Part shown: piece after piece, positions 7,221-15,219 of the stretch
Layout of the letters: each line of letters opens with the position of its first letter
Numbering within the stretch: the first letter of the stretch is position 1
Origin: an uncultured Collinsella sp.
GTDB taxonomy: Bacteria > Actinomycetota > Coriobacteriia > Coriobacteriales > Coriobacteriaceae
Assembly (NCBI GenBank): GCA_900541685.1
Contig: UQKM01000015.1
Location: 1-62,220 of the forward strand
Direction of reading: 5' to 3'
Length of the DNA: 62,220 bases
Position numbers and translations under genes: made by a program
The notes under the pieces: model-generated
Database searches by the model: none
Seen by the model: only the letters and a program-made list of their open reading frames with translations
What the model was told of the DNA's origin: nothing

Positions 7221-7342
7221 CGGAAGTGCGGGGAAATCGAAAACCTCCGAGCACAACTCGAATTTTGACGACAAAACCGCAGGTCGTGGAAGGGTAAGAC
7301 CAAGGTCTGGTCCCCAGATCTCGGTCTTACCCTGCACTTCCG
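7221..7342 (+). ncRNA. Candidate structured RNA or MITE with retron-like layout
   Basis: The outer arms CGGAAGTGCGGGG (7221-7233) and CCCTGCACTTCCG (7330-7342) pair over 13 positions with one G-U. Inside are two small stem-loops, CGAG/CTCG (7248-7260) and ACGAC/GTCGT (7268-7287). They are followed by a long hairpin of 19-nt arms with one mismatch and one wobble and a 3-nt loop (7292-7332). The order of closing stem, small stems, long hairpin, closing stem is that of a retron msr-msd, but no AGC follows the first arm and no second RT is present. A miniature transposable element with terminal inverted repeats is at least as likely. The strand is arbitrary. Confidence 0.45.
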
Positions 7343-7392
7343 GATAGACGCAAAAAAGGCGTTAATGCGCCCGATGCGGACCGTCATATAGA

Positions 7393-7437
7393 GTTGCCAA
7401 TTGGCAACAAGACGAATATAGTTAGCATTATGCTAAC
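7393..7437 (+). promoter_or_regulatory. Promoter with two operator palindromes for the mqsRA-secB-like operon
   Basis: Two perfect palindromes lie just before the toxin gene: GTTGCCAATTGGCAAC (7393-7408) and GTTAGCATTATGCTAAC (7421-7437). A candidate -35 TTGGCA (7401-7406) lies in the first and a -10 TAGCAT (7423-7428) in the second, 16 bp apart. Antitoxin binding to either would block RNA polymerase, as expected for MqsA-type autoregulation. Confidence 0.65.
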
Positions 7438-7449
7438 TAAGGGGTGGTT

Positions 7450-7797
7450 ATGAATCGAACCAAGCTCCGACCGACATATTCACTTGACGAAGCGAAGTCT
7501 TTGGCTCGCTCGGGAAAGATGATTGTAAATGGTAGGGTGCGCAGACACCTGATGAATCAGTTTGGTTATTTGGACATCGATCATTTCCTTGCTGACCTAT
7601 TTGATTATCTGAAGCCTGATGATTTTAGAAAATCCATCGCGCTCGATATGGATGGGCCTCTGCATGATGTTTACGCAGATGTCTACGTGTGCCGAGGTTT
7701 TGAATGCGAGGATTGGTACGTTAAGTTTTCAATTGATTCCGAAGGAAATGCACATTTAAACGTTTTGTCTGCGAACATCGATGGATACATTCATTAA
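7450..7797 (+). CDS. mqsR: MqsR-type toxin (mRNA interferase)
   Basis: A 115-residue protein with the MqsR pattern: RPTYSLDEAKSLARSGK at the N-terminus, LKPDDFRKSIALD in the centre, HDVYADVYV, and a C-terminal YVKFSID strand. Known MqsR proteins fold like RelE and cut mRNA. ATG 7450 is preferred over GTG 7444 because GGGG at 7441-7444 serves as its ribosome-binding site. The antitoxin gene follows after 10 bp, so toxin comes first, as in E. coli mqsRA. The palindromes just upstream suggest autoregulation. It is longer than E. coli MqsR (98 aa), with a short C-terminal extension. Confidence 0.75.
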   Translation: MNRTKLRPTYSLDEAKSLARSGKMIVNGRVRRHLMNQFGYLDIDHFLADLFDYLKPDDFRKSIALDMDGPLHDVYADVYVCRGFECEDWYVKFSIDSEGNAHLNVLSANIDGYIH

Positions 7798-7807
7798 AGG
7801 AGGAGTC

Positions 7808-8320
7808 ATGCGTTGCATGGAATGCGGCAAAGAAATGCAATTTACCACGGCGCCAATGACTGAAATTTACCGTGGAGAGAAAATTACCGTAAAAGGAATT
7901 GAGCATTATGTTTGCGAGTGCGGCAACGATGAAATGACTGTTGCAGAGGCGACTAAGCTCGCCCATGCACTTGCCGCGCAATACGCCAAGGCTCATGAGC
8001 TTCTATCTCCCTCGGAAATAAAGCATTTGCGCTCAGATCTCGGCTTAACACAGCATGATTTTGAGTCGGTCTTAGGTGTTTCGAAGCCCACGGCCTCTCG
8101 TTGGGAGAACGGCGCATCGCAACAATCTATTACTGCCAATACCCTTATGAGGCTCATTCGCGATGTTCCTGAGGTCCGCAGATATCTCGGCTTGTCTCCT
8201 CATGAGAGGAGTGCAAGTCTTAGCTCGTCGCTTTTGTCTGTAATACCAGGAGGAAAAGTTCCTGCTTATAGGGATTCTGATCCTTTGGTTGATGAGAATC
8301 TCTTCCGATTGGAGATGTAA
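7808..8320 (+). CDS. mqsA: MqsA-type antitoxin with C-terminal extension
   Basis: A 170-residue protein. The N-terminal zinc module has CMEC (residues 3-6) and CECG near 37-40, around YRGEKITVKGIEHYVC. The C-terminal DNA-binding domain (about 65-125) is an Xre-type HTH: SDLGLTQHDFESVLGVSKPT, ASRWENG. Residues ~130-170 extend past the usual MqsA end with a flexible Ser- and Pro-containing segment. In toxin-antitoxin-chaperone systems such an extension (chaperone-addiction segment) makes the antitoxin depend on a SecB-like chaperone, and such a gene follows directly. GGAGG (7800-7804) precedes ATG 7808. It should bind the palindromes at 7393-7437. Confidence 0.8.
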   Translation: MRCMECGKEMQFTTAPMTEIYRGEKITVKGIEHYVCECGNDEMTVAEATKLAHALAAQYAKAHELLSPSEIKHLRSDLGLTQHDFESVLGVSKPTASRWENGASQQSITANTLMRLIRDVPEVRRYLGLSPHERSASLSSSLLSVIPGGKVPAYRDSDPLVDENLFRLEM

Positions 8321-8746
8321 ATGGACTCTCTGAAGAAGCAGCGCATTGAGTCTTCATCGATTACATGCATGTCTAAAAAAGTCGACAGGTTTTCATTTGA
8401 TGGCGGAATGACCCCTAAGGAGGGAGTTAATAAGTCAGACGGTGAGTTTAACGTTAGAAATGACATAACGAATGCCTTCACTGATGAAAATGGAGCTAGA
8501 TTTCGGCAGCTCAACCTCGTCATAGAGCTCATTCCCAGCGATGAGGGGCACTATTACCGTTCCGAAATATCCGTGTCCGGTATCTATCGTGCTCCGTCTG
8601 ATTTAGACGACGAAGCATTTGATAGGGAGGCTCTTAGCTTCGGCATGCAAGACCTGTATTCCTACGCAAGGGGCATTATTGAAAATGTCGCTGCTGGTGG
8701 AGTATGGGGGCCGCTTTATCTGCCACAGATTGGATTCACTATTTAG
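8321..8746 (+). CDS. SecB-like chaperone of a toxin-antitoxin-chaperone system
   Basis: A 141-residue protein starting on the base after the mqsA stop, with GGAG just upstream. The C-terminal FGMQDLYSYARGIIENVAAG then GVWGPLYLPQIGF matches the SecB ending (L..YAR..I......G..P.L.LP..F), and the middle has the alternating strands of SecB. Monoderm bacteria normally lack a secretory SecB; solitary SecB-like genes in actinobacteria are known from TAC operons such as the Mycobacterium higBA-secB set. Its place as third gene after mqsR-mqsA makes protection of the antitoxin the likely job. An acidic N-terminal half is typical of SecB. Confidence 0.75.
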   Translation: MDSLKKQRIESSSITCMSKKVDRFSFDGGMTPKEGVNKSDGEFNVRNDITNAFTDENGARFRQLNLVIELIPSDEGHYYRSEISVSGIYRAPSDLDDEAFDREALSFGMQDLYSYARGIIENVAAGGVWGPLYLPQIGFTI

Positions 8747-8811
8747 TTCTCATGGCCCCCACATCCTCTAAAAAAGTTCTTAAAACAGCCTTAAAGGCGC
8801 TCCAGCTCGCG

Positions 8812-8842
8812 TTGACAGCGTAAAATACGCATGTTTGACTAT
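8812..8842 (+). promoter_or_regulatory. Candidate promoter of the pel operon
   Basis: A consensus -35 TTGACA (8812-8817) is followed at long spacing (19 bp) by GACTAT (8837-8842). Between them lies a small palindrome, GCGTAAAATACGC (8818-8830), that could bind a regulator. The AGGGGAGGGG ribosome-binding site of pelD starts at 8859. Confidence 0.4.
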
Positions 8843-8874
8843 GACAAAAGTGGATTTTAGGGGAGGGGTACGCC

Positions 8875-11013
8875 ATGGAGGTGCTGGTTGTTGGCAACAC
8901 CGCATATGTTGACGATGACTTTTGTGCCAAGGCGTTCCCCGGGGACCATGTGCAGGTCGTAGCCGCGCAGGACACGCGCCGCGACGAGTCGTCGCCCCAT
9001 GCCTCGTGGAAAGAGCTGCTTCAGCACTTGGAGCAGGCCTACGAGTTCGACCGCGTGGTCTACCTGTCTAATTACCTAACCCCGCATACCGATACCGTGG
9101 GCGATATCGAGCTGCTGCGCTCGGTCTTTCGTACGTGCGCGGGTCGCCGGGTCCAACTGCTGTATGTAGCGGGGCCCGCGGGTGCCGAGGGTGCCGCCGA
9201 TGCCGCGGGGCGAACGGGCAAGGGCATTATCGCGCACGCAGCCAACGACCTGTGCCGCTACTACGCTGCTCGCGAGGGCGTTCAGACCAAGATCCTGCGC
9301 GTGCCGTTCCTGTATACCGCGTCTGCCGCGCTGGAGGACCCGTTTTTGGTGCCGATGTTCGACGCGTGCTCAACCGGATCGGCCGCTCTGCAGGGCGCGC
9401 AGGATGCGGCGTTTCCTCTGCTGTGTGCCGAGGAGCTTTCGGTGCTGGTACGCCGTACCTTCGACAGCTGGGATGGCAACTTTGAGACGCTCGACGTAGC
9501 CGATACCTTCCATCACACGGTGGGTGAGGTGGGCGAGGCCCTTCAGGCGCTGTTTCCAGGGCTCTCAGTTGCCTATGGCGATTCTGCCGGCTACATCCTG
9601 CCCGCCAGCGACGTCGCTCGCGTGCGCTATGGCTGGTTTCAGCGCTACGACTTGCTGCGCGACCTCTCGACCATTCAGGCTCGCTGGGATGCTGGCCGTG
9701 CAAAGAAGGTCAACCCCTTGCGCGCCGCCATCGACCGCATTCAAATGCGCACGCTGCCTGTCAAATGCCTGGAGACGGCAGCCGCCTGGGTGCTCTTTGA
9801 AGTGCTGGAGCGCTTGTTCTCCCAATCGACCCAGCTTAACGTGCTCGATTATCGCCTGCTCTACGTGGTGCTCATCGGCACGCTGTATGGCTTGGACTTT
9901 GGCCTGGTTGCGGCGCTGCTGGCGTCGGTGGGTTTGGCCGCGAGTTACTTTACTCTGTACGGCTATACCTTCCAGGGTCTCTTTTACGAGCCGTCTAACT
10001 GGCTGCCGTTTATTGCGTACTTTGTTGTAGGTGCCATATGCGGCTATGTGCAGCTGCGCAACAGCGAAGCCATTAGGGCGGAGCGCGATCAAAACGAGCT
10101 CGTGCGCAACCGCAATACTTTCCTTACGCAGCTCTACCACGACGCGATCGAGGACAAGCGCGCGTACAGGCGCCAGATCGTGGGTCGCCACGACAGCTTT
10201 GGCAAGATCTTTGCCGTGACGCAGGAGCTCGATGTACTCAACCCGCGCGACATCTATCGCAAGTGCTGCGAGCTTCTGGGCGAGATCCTCGAGAACGATT
10301 CGGTGGCAATCTACCATGTTTCGGGCGGGGCATTTGCACGCCTGGTGGCAGCAAGTCCCGCGATTGCCGAAGATGCCGCACGCTCGCTCACGCTCGAGCA
10401 GCTTGCGCCTCTTTTGGGCGACGGGGGTCGTTCGAACCTGTGGGTGAACCGCGAGCTGACGCCGGGGCTTCCCATGTTTGGATACACGATCGAGCGCGAC
10501 GGGGCACCCGCCGTGTTGATCTTTGTGCGTAGTGCGGCCGAAAACCAAATGACCCTCTATTATCAAAATCTGTTCCGTATCTTGTGCGGGCTGGTCGAAA
10601 GCGCGCTGGGCCGTGCCTTTGACTATGAGGCGGTGGCGCAGGATAAACGCTGCGTTGACGGCACTTGCGTGCTCAAGCAGGCGGCCTTTGGCCAAGAGCT
10701 TGCGGCTGAGCAGGCGCTGGCAGATAGCAAGATGGGGAGTTTTTTGCTCCTTCGCGTGGTACCGGGCATGGAGCCTGTCGGCGAGCTGGTGGGCGCAATT
10801 GGGTCAGCAATCCGCGAGAGCGACGCGGCGGGCTTGGTCGACGGCAACGTGCTCTACCTGCTTATGCGCCAGGCAAAGGCGTGTGATTTTCCCATTATCC
10901 GCGAGCGCCTGAGCGCAAAGCAGATTGCGGTGGAGACCGTCGATGGCGAGGACATCGTGGCGTTGCTGCAGCACATCTCTTACACCGGTGACGGTGAGGG
11001 GGGTGCCGCTTGA
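8875..11013 (+). CDS. pelD: PelD-like c-di-GMP receptor with N-terminal epimerase-like domain
   Basis: A 712-residue protein. Residues 1-~270 resemble an NAD-dependent sugar epimerase (MEVLVVGNTAYVDDD start, a conserved N.LCRYYAAREGVQTKILRVPF block), but the Gly-rich dinucleotide loop is poor, so catalysis is doubtful. About four membrane helices lie at ~298-400, then a GAF domain (~440-580) and a degenerate GGDEF domain (~590-700). In the latter, RESD (647-650) is followed after five residues by DGNVL where GGDEF would be: the inhibitory c-di-GMP site is kept and the cyclase site lost, as in Pseudomonas PelD. It should switch on Pel polymerisation at the membrane when c-di-GMP is high. First gene of the operon, with a strong RBS. 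Confidence 0.8.
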   Translation: MEVLVVGNTAYVDDDFCAKAFPGDHVQVVAAQDTRRDESSPHASWKELLQHLEQAYEFDRVVYLSNYLTPHTDTVGDIELLRSVFRTCAGRRVQLLYVAGPAGAEGAADAAGRTGKGIIAHAANDLCRYYAAREGVQTKILRVPFLYTASAALEDPFLVPMFDACSTGSAALQGAQDAAFPLLCAEELSVLVRRTFDSWDGNFETLDVADTFHHTVGEVGEALQALFPGLSVAYGDSAGYILPASDVARVRYGWFQRYDLLRDLSTIQARWDAGRAKKVNPLRAAIDRIQMRTLPVKCLETAAAWVLFEVLERLFSQSTQLNVLDYRLLYVVLIGTLYGLDFGLVAALLASVGLAASYFTLYGYTFQGLFYEPSNWLPFIAYFVVGAICGYVQLRNSEAIRAERDQNELVRNRNTFLTQLYHDAIEDKRAYRRQIVGRHDSFGKIFAVTQELDVLNPRDIYRKCCELLGEILENDSVAIYHVSGGAFARLVAASPAIAEDAARSLTLEQLAPLLGDGGRSNLWVNRELTPGLPMFGYTIERDGAPAVLIFVRSAAENQMTLYYQNLFRILCGLVESALGRAFDYEAVAQDKRCVDGTCVLKQAAFGQELAAEQALADSKMGSFLLLRVVPGMEPVGELVGAIGSAIRESDAAGLVDGNVLYLLMRQAKACDFPIIRERLSAKQIAVETVDGEDIVALLQHISYTGDGEGGAA

Positions 11014-11915
11014 TCTCGCTTGTCGTTGCTGCCGTCTTGCTGCTGATTCATGCGCTGGTTTGCCTGATGCTGTGGACGCTCATGAAGCTGGGCCTGCTGC
11101 CGGCGCGCGGGCACATGCTGGCTGTGATAGTGCTGGTGCCGCTGTGGGGCCCGTTGCTGGTGGTTCTGCTAGCGGTCCGCAGCGCGGTGTTTGGCGAGGG
11201 ACTGAAAGAGTCTGCGCTGGAGTTGCTGCGCTTCAACGACGACCTGCATCGCAGCATCCTAGTGCACGAACGTGATGCCGATGCAGGCGTAGTGCCGCTC
11301 GAGGAGGCGCTCATCGTCAACGACCCGGCATACCGGCGCCGCCTAATGCTCTCCATGCTCACCGAGGAGCCCGACGCGTACCTGGCGCAGCTGCAAGCGG
11401 CTAAGCTTAACGATGACGTTGAGGTGGCGCACTATGCCGCGACGGCGGTGGCGCAGATATCCAAGGAGTCCGACCTTAAACTGCAGCAGCTGGAGCGTGC
11501 TTTTAAGACCGACCCGAGCGCGCAAAACCTCATCGAATACTGCGATTTTCTTGGTGAATACCTGGGCTCGGGCTTGGCCGAGGGGCGCGTGGCTCAGATT
11601 CAGCGCCAACAGTACGCGCTCCTGCTTGCGCGTCGCTGCGAGCGCGAGGATACCCTTGAGCTGCGCATTCGATACGCGACGGCGCTGGCCGATGTCGGAC
11701 AGATCGACGAGGCGCAGGCCGTGACCGACCAGCTGGTGCTCGACGTGCCCGAGGAGCAGGAGGTTTGGATGCTTTGCCTGCGCCTGGCCGCGATGCGTCG
11801 CGACGGTGAAGAGGTCCACCGTGTGATCGATGCGATTGACAATCAGCATGTGAATTTGAGTGCCGCTAACCGCGAACAGTTGGCGTTTTGGCGCGACGGG
11901 GAGGAGGCCAGATGA
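11010..11915 (+). CDS. pelE: PelE-like membrane-anchored TPR protein
   Basis: A 301-residue protein with a TTG start overlapping the pelD stop (TTGA). Two N-terminal hydrophobic helices (~4-28 and ~36-58) are followed by a soluble, helical, TPR-like part (residues ~110-300) with paired helices such as LRIRYATALADVGQIDEAQA. PelE in characterised Pel systems links PelD to the polymerase machinery. Sequence identity in this family is low, so the call rests on topology and on position between pelD and pelA. The overlap with the next gene (ATGA) supports coupled translation. Confidence 0.65.
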   Translation: MISLVVAAVLLLIHALVCLMLWTLMKLGLLPARGHMLAVIVLVPLWGPLLVVLLAVRSAVFGEGLKESALELLRFNDDLHRSILVHERDADAGVVPLEEALIVNDPAYRRRLMLSMLTEEPDAYLAQLQAAKLNDDVEVAHYAATAVAQISKESDLKLQQLERAFKTDPSAQNLIEYCDFLGEYLGSGLAEGRVAQIQRQQYALLLARRCEREDTLELRIRYATALADVGQIDEAQAVTDQLVLDVPEEQEVWMLCLRLAAMRRDGEEVHRVIDAIDNQHVNLSAANREQLAFWRDGEEAR

Positions 11916-13792
11916 GCGTGGTGCAACATATCCGCGACCGTGCAGGCCGCTTTCGTTGGATGGGGCTGCTCGTAGTGTGGGCTGTTTTTATCGTCATGGC
12001 CGCCGTGCTGCTGATCGAACGCGCCGGCGTGCAGTACAGCGCTGGACAGCACAAGCTGGGCATGCTCGCCGCCAACGACGCGGTGCCGGCCTCCTCGGCA
12101 ATCTTTGGCCAAAAGCCCACGTGCCTGGTCATTACCGATTCCGATCAAGCTGGCGTCGAGGACGTAAAGGAACAGTTCGACCAGATCCTGCTCGACATGA
12201 AGATCGCGCACCGCGACGTGGACCTTGCCCTGGATGGTGCGGATGCCATTCCATCGCTGACCTCCTTCGATCGCGTGATTTTGCTCATGCCGTCGCTCGA
12301 TGGGCTCGGTACGCACCTGAGCGACATTATGAGTTGGGTGAGTGCCGGCGGTTCGCTTATGCTCGCCATGCCGCCGGATAACTCGAGCTATCTGCAAGTG
12401 ATTGCCTCCAGGCTTGGCATTGAATCGGCCGGATATGACTATGTAAAAGCCGAAAGCATTGTGCCGAGCGAGGACTTTATGCTGGGCGGGGGAGAGCGCT
12501 ACGAGCTCTCGGACCCCTTCGATTCTTCGCTCTCGGTTTCATTGCGCGAGACGGCGCACGTATGGGCAAAGACCGGTGACAAGGGCACGCCGCTCATTTG
12601 GTCTAACGCTTGCGGCAGTGGTCACACCGTGGTTTGCAACATTGGCATCTACGACAAGGTTATGCGTGGGTTCTATGCATCGGCCATAAGCTTACTGGGT
12701 GATGCCACGGCCTACCCGGTCATCAACAGCGCCGTCTTCTATCTAGACGACTTTCCCAGCCCCGTGCCCTCGGGCGACGGCACCTACATCAAGCGCGACT
12801 ACGGGCTTTCCATCGCCGACTTTTATGCCAAAGTTTGGTGGCCCGATCTGCAAAAGCTCGCGCAAAAATACGGCATTCGCTATACCGGCGTGATGATCGA
12901 AAACTACGAGGACGCGGTCAACCAGGCCGAGCCCGCGCGCCAGGCCGATACCACGCAGTTCCGCTACTTTGGCGGCATGCTGCTGCAGATGGGCGGAGAG
13001 CTGGGCTTTCATGGCTACAACCATCAGCCGCTGGCGCTTTGGGACACCGACTACGGCACGCTCTACGACTACAAGACGTGGAAGAACAAGGAGACGCTCG
13101 TCGCGGCGCTCAACGAGCTTATCGCCTTTCAGGACGAGGTGCTGCCCAACGCGCACGGCTCGGTCTACGTGCCGCCGTCAAACATCCTTTCGGCTCGCGC
13201 GCGCAAGATTATCGGCACCGATGTTCCGCGCATTAAGACCATCGCCAGTACGTATTTTGAGGATGGCACCGACCTGCCCTACGTGCAGGAGTTTGGCGTG
13301 GCGAGCGACGGCATTGTGGAGCAGCCGCGTATTGTCTCGGGCGGCATGGTCGACGATTCCTATATGCGCCTGGCTGCCGTGTCCGAGCTCAACATGCACT
13401 ATGTGAGCACGCACTTTATGCATCCTGACGACCTGTTGGACCCCGATCGCGGCGCTACGGAGGGCTGGGAGGTCTACAAGGGCGGCCTGACCGACTACCT
13501 GGACTGGCTTACCAAGTCTGCGCCCGACCTGCGTCGCCAGACCGGGTCGGAATGTTCGGGCGCCATTCAGCGCTTTTCGTCCGTGACGGTGAGTGTGGAT
13601 ACAAGCGAGGAAGCCTGGACGCTCAGTCTGGGCAACTTCCACGATGAAGCGTGGCTTATGTTCCGTGCCAACGGCGGTGAGCCGGGGACGGTCACGGGCG
13701 GCGAGATTGCGCACCTGACGGGCGATCTGTATCTGGTCAAAGCCACGGACAAGACGGTGACCATTGCGCGCAAGGAGGGTGGCGACCGATGA
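11912..13792 (+). CDS. pelA: PelA-like membrane-anchored polysaccharide deacetylase (DUF2194)
   Basis: A 626-residue protein, ATG 11912 overlapping the pelE stop, with GGGGAGGAGG just before it. One N-terminal membrane helix (~17-38) anchors an extracellular part. Residues ~60-260 resemble the DUF2194/glutamine-amidotransferase-like part. Residues ~270-520 resemble a CE4-type deacetylase: FYLDDFPSP near 282 gives the metal Asp pair and GFHGYNHQPLALWD near 370 the metal His residues. PelA partly deacetylates Pel, giving it positive charge. There is no obvious glycoside hydrolase domain, so this looks like the deacetylase-only form seen in Gram-positive clusters. Confidence 0.75.
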   Translation: MSVVQHIRDRAGRFRWMGLLVVWAVFIVMAAVLLIERAGVQYSAGQHKLGMLAANDAVPASSAIFGQKPTCLVITDSDQAGVEDVKEQFDQILLDMKIAHRDVDLALDGADAIPSLTSFDRVILLMPSLDGLGTHLSDIMSWVSAGGSLMLAMPPDNSSYLQVIASRLGIESAGYDYVKAESIVPSEDFMLGGGERYELSDPFDSSLSVSLRETAHVWAKTGDKGTPLIWSNACGSGHTVVCNIGIYDKVMRGFYASAISLLGDATAYPVINSAVFYLDDFPSPVPSGDGTYIKRDYGLSIADFYAKVWWPDLQKLAQKYGIRYTGVMIENYEDAVNQAEPARQADTTQFRYFGGMLLQMGGELGFHGYNHQPLALWDTDYGTLYDYKTWKNKETLVAALNELIAFQDEVLPNAHGSVYVPPSNILSARARKIIGTDVPRIKTIASTYFEDGTDLPYVQEFGVASDGIVEQPRIVSGGMVDDSYMRLAAVSELNMHYVSTHFMHPDDLLDPDRGATEGWEVYKGGLTDYLDWLTKSAPDLRRQTGSECSGAIQRFSSVTVSVDTSEEAWTLSLGNFHDEAWLMFRANGGEPGTVTGGEIAHLTGDLYLVKATDKTVTIARKEGGDR

Positions 13793-15216
13793 GAATCTGC
13801 TTGGTGCTCGAGGGCTGCTACCCCTATGTGCACGGTGGCGTGTCCACTTGGATGCACGGCTATATCCAGGCCATGCCCGAGCACGAGTTTGTGCTGTGGG
13901 TGATTGGCGCACATGCCGAGGACCGTGGCAAGTTTGTCTACGAGTTGCCCAAAAACGTGGTCGAGGTGCACGGGGTGTTCCTGGACGATGCCCTGCGGCT
14001 TTCGGGCGAGCAGGAAGAGGTCGACTTTAACGACCGCGAGCGCGAGGCGCTACGCCGCCTGGTGTTGCTCTCCAACCCGGACTGGGACGTGCTGTTCGAT
14101 ATCTTCCAGCGCCGCCGCGTGCATCCGATCTCGTTTTTGCAGAGCCGCACGTTTATGGATATCTTTCGCGACGCGTGCCTGGCCGAGTACCCCTACACAC
14201 CTTTTGCCGACGCTTTTCACACCATGCGCTCCATGCTGCTGCCCGTGCTCTACCTGCTGGGCAGCGAGGTGCCGGTGGCCGATGTGTACCACGCCATCTC
14301 GACCGGCTACGGCGGCCTGCTCGCCTGTCTGGGCTCGAGCGTTCACCATGCGCCGGTGCTGCTGACCGAACACGGCATCTATACGCGTGAGCGCGAGGAA
14401 GAGATTATTCGCGCCGACTGGGTGGTGCCGTCGTTTAAGGACCGCTGGATTCGCTTTTTCTACCTGCTTTCGGAGGAGATCTACCGCCGCGCCTTCCGCG
14501 TGACGAGCCTGTTCCATAACGCTCGCAAGACGCAAATCGATATGGGTTGCGATGCGGACAAATGCCTGGTCATTCCCAACGGCATCCAGTTCGATCGCTT
14601 TAAGGACATTCCCTTAAAGCCCGATGACGGCTGGGTGGACATTGGCGCGGTGGTGCGCCTGGCGCCCATCAAGGACGTCAAGACCATGATCTATGCCTTC
14701 TTTGAGCTGCACGAGCGCCTGCCCAAGGTGCGCCTGCACATTATGGGCGGCGTGGACGACGAGGAGTACGGCGCCGAGTGCCACGCGCTGGTCGATACCC
14801 TGGGCGTGCGCGACCTGATCTTTACCGGTCGCGTCAACGTGGTCGAGTACATGGAAAAGCTCGACTTTACCATTTTGACGAGCATCTCCGAAGGTCAGCC
14901 GCTCAGCGTGCTGGAGTCGCTTGCAGCGCGTCGTCCCTGCGTGACGACCGAGGTGGGCTGCTGCCGCGAGCTGCTCGAAGGCGCCCCGGGCGACGACTTT
15001 GGCGTGGCGGGTTTTGTGACGCCTCCTATGTATCGCAAGGGCTTGGCCGATGCCATGGAGCGCATGTGCGCAAGCCGCGCCCGTCGCATTGAGATGGGGG
15101 AGCGCGGCCAGCGTCGAGTTGCCACGTACTTTTTGCACGAGCAGATGCTCGCCAACTATCGCACGCTGTACGACGAGACGGCGCGTGCGTTTGACCTGCC
15201 CAGAGAGGGGGAGTAG
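13789..15216 (+). CDS. pelF: PelF-like glycosyltransferase (GT4)
   Basis: A 475-residue cytosolic GT-B enzyme. The N-terminus has the PelF signature EGCYPYVHGGVSTWMHGYIQ; LLTEHGIYTREREEEII follows near residue 193. The C-terminal nucleotide-binding half holds a long stretch up to LTSISEGQPLSVLESLAARRP, with the E-x7-E motif of GT4 (Glu at SEG and Glu at LES). PelF uses UDP-sugars (UDP-GlcNAc/GalNAc) to polymerise Pel. It overlaps pelA by 4 bp (ATGA), and pelG follows after 3 bp. This is the most conserved Pel protein and anchors the identification of the whole cluster. Confidence 0.9.
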   Translation: MRICLVLEGCYPYVHGGVSTWMHGYIQAMPEHEFVLWVIGAHAEDRGKFVYELPKNVVEVHGVFLDDALRLSGEQEEVDFNDREREALRRLVLLSNPDWDVLFDIFQRRRVHPISFLQSRTFMDIFRDACLAEYPYTPFADAFHTMRSMLLPVLYLLGSEVPVADVYHAISTGYGGLLACLGSSVHHAPVLLTEHGIYTREREEEIIRADWVVPSFKDRWIRFFYLLSEEIYRRAFRVTSLFHNARKTQIDMGCDADKCLVIPNGIQFDRFKDIPLKPDDGWVDIGAVVRLAPIKDVKTMIYAFFELHERLPKVRLHIMGGVDDEEYGAECHALVDTLGVRDLIFTGRVNVVEYMEKLDFTILTSISEGQPLSVLESLAARRPCVTTEVGCCRELLEGAPGDDFGVAGFVTPPMYRKGLADAMERMCASRARRIEMGERGQRRVATYFLHEQMLANYRTLYDETARAFDLPREGE

Positions 15217-15219
15217 CCA

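Noticed and set aside
9565..10695. Long minus-strand open frame opposite pelD
   Set aside because: It mirrors the codon structure of pelD, has no RBS and shows no family pattern; high-GC genes often leave such antisense frames.
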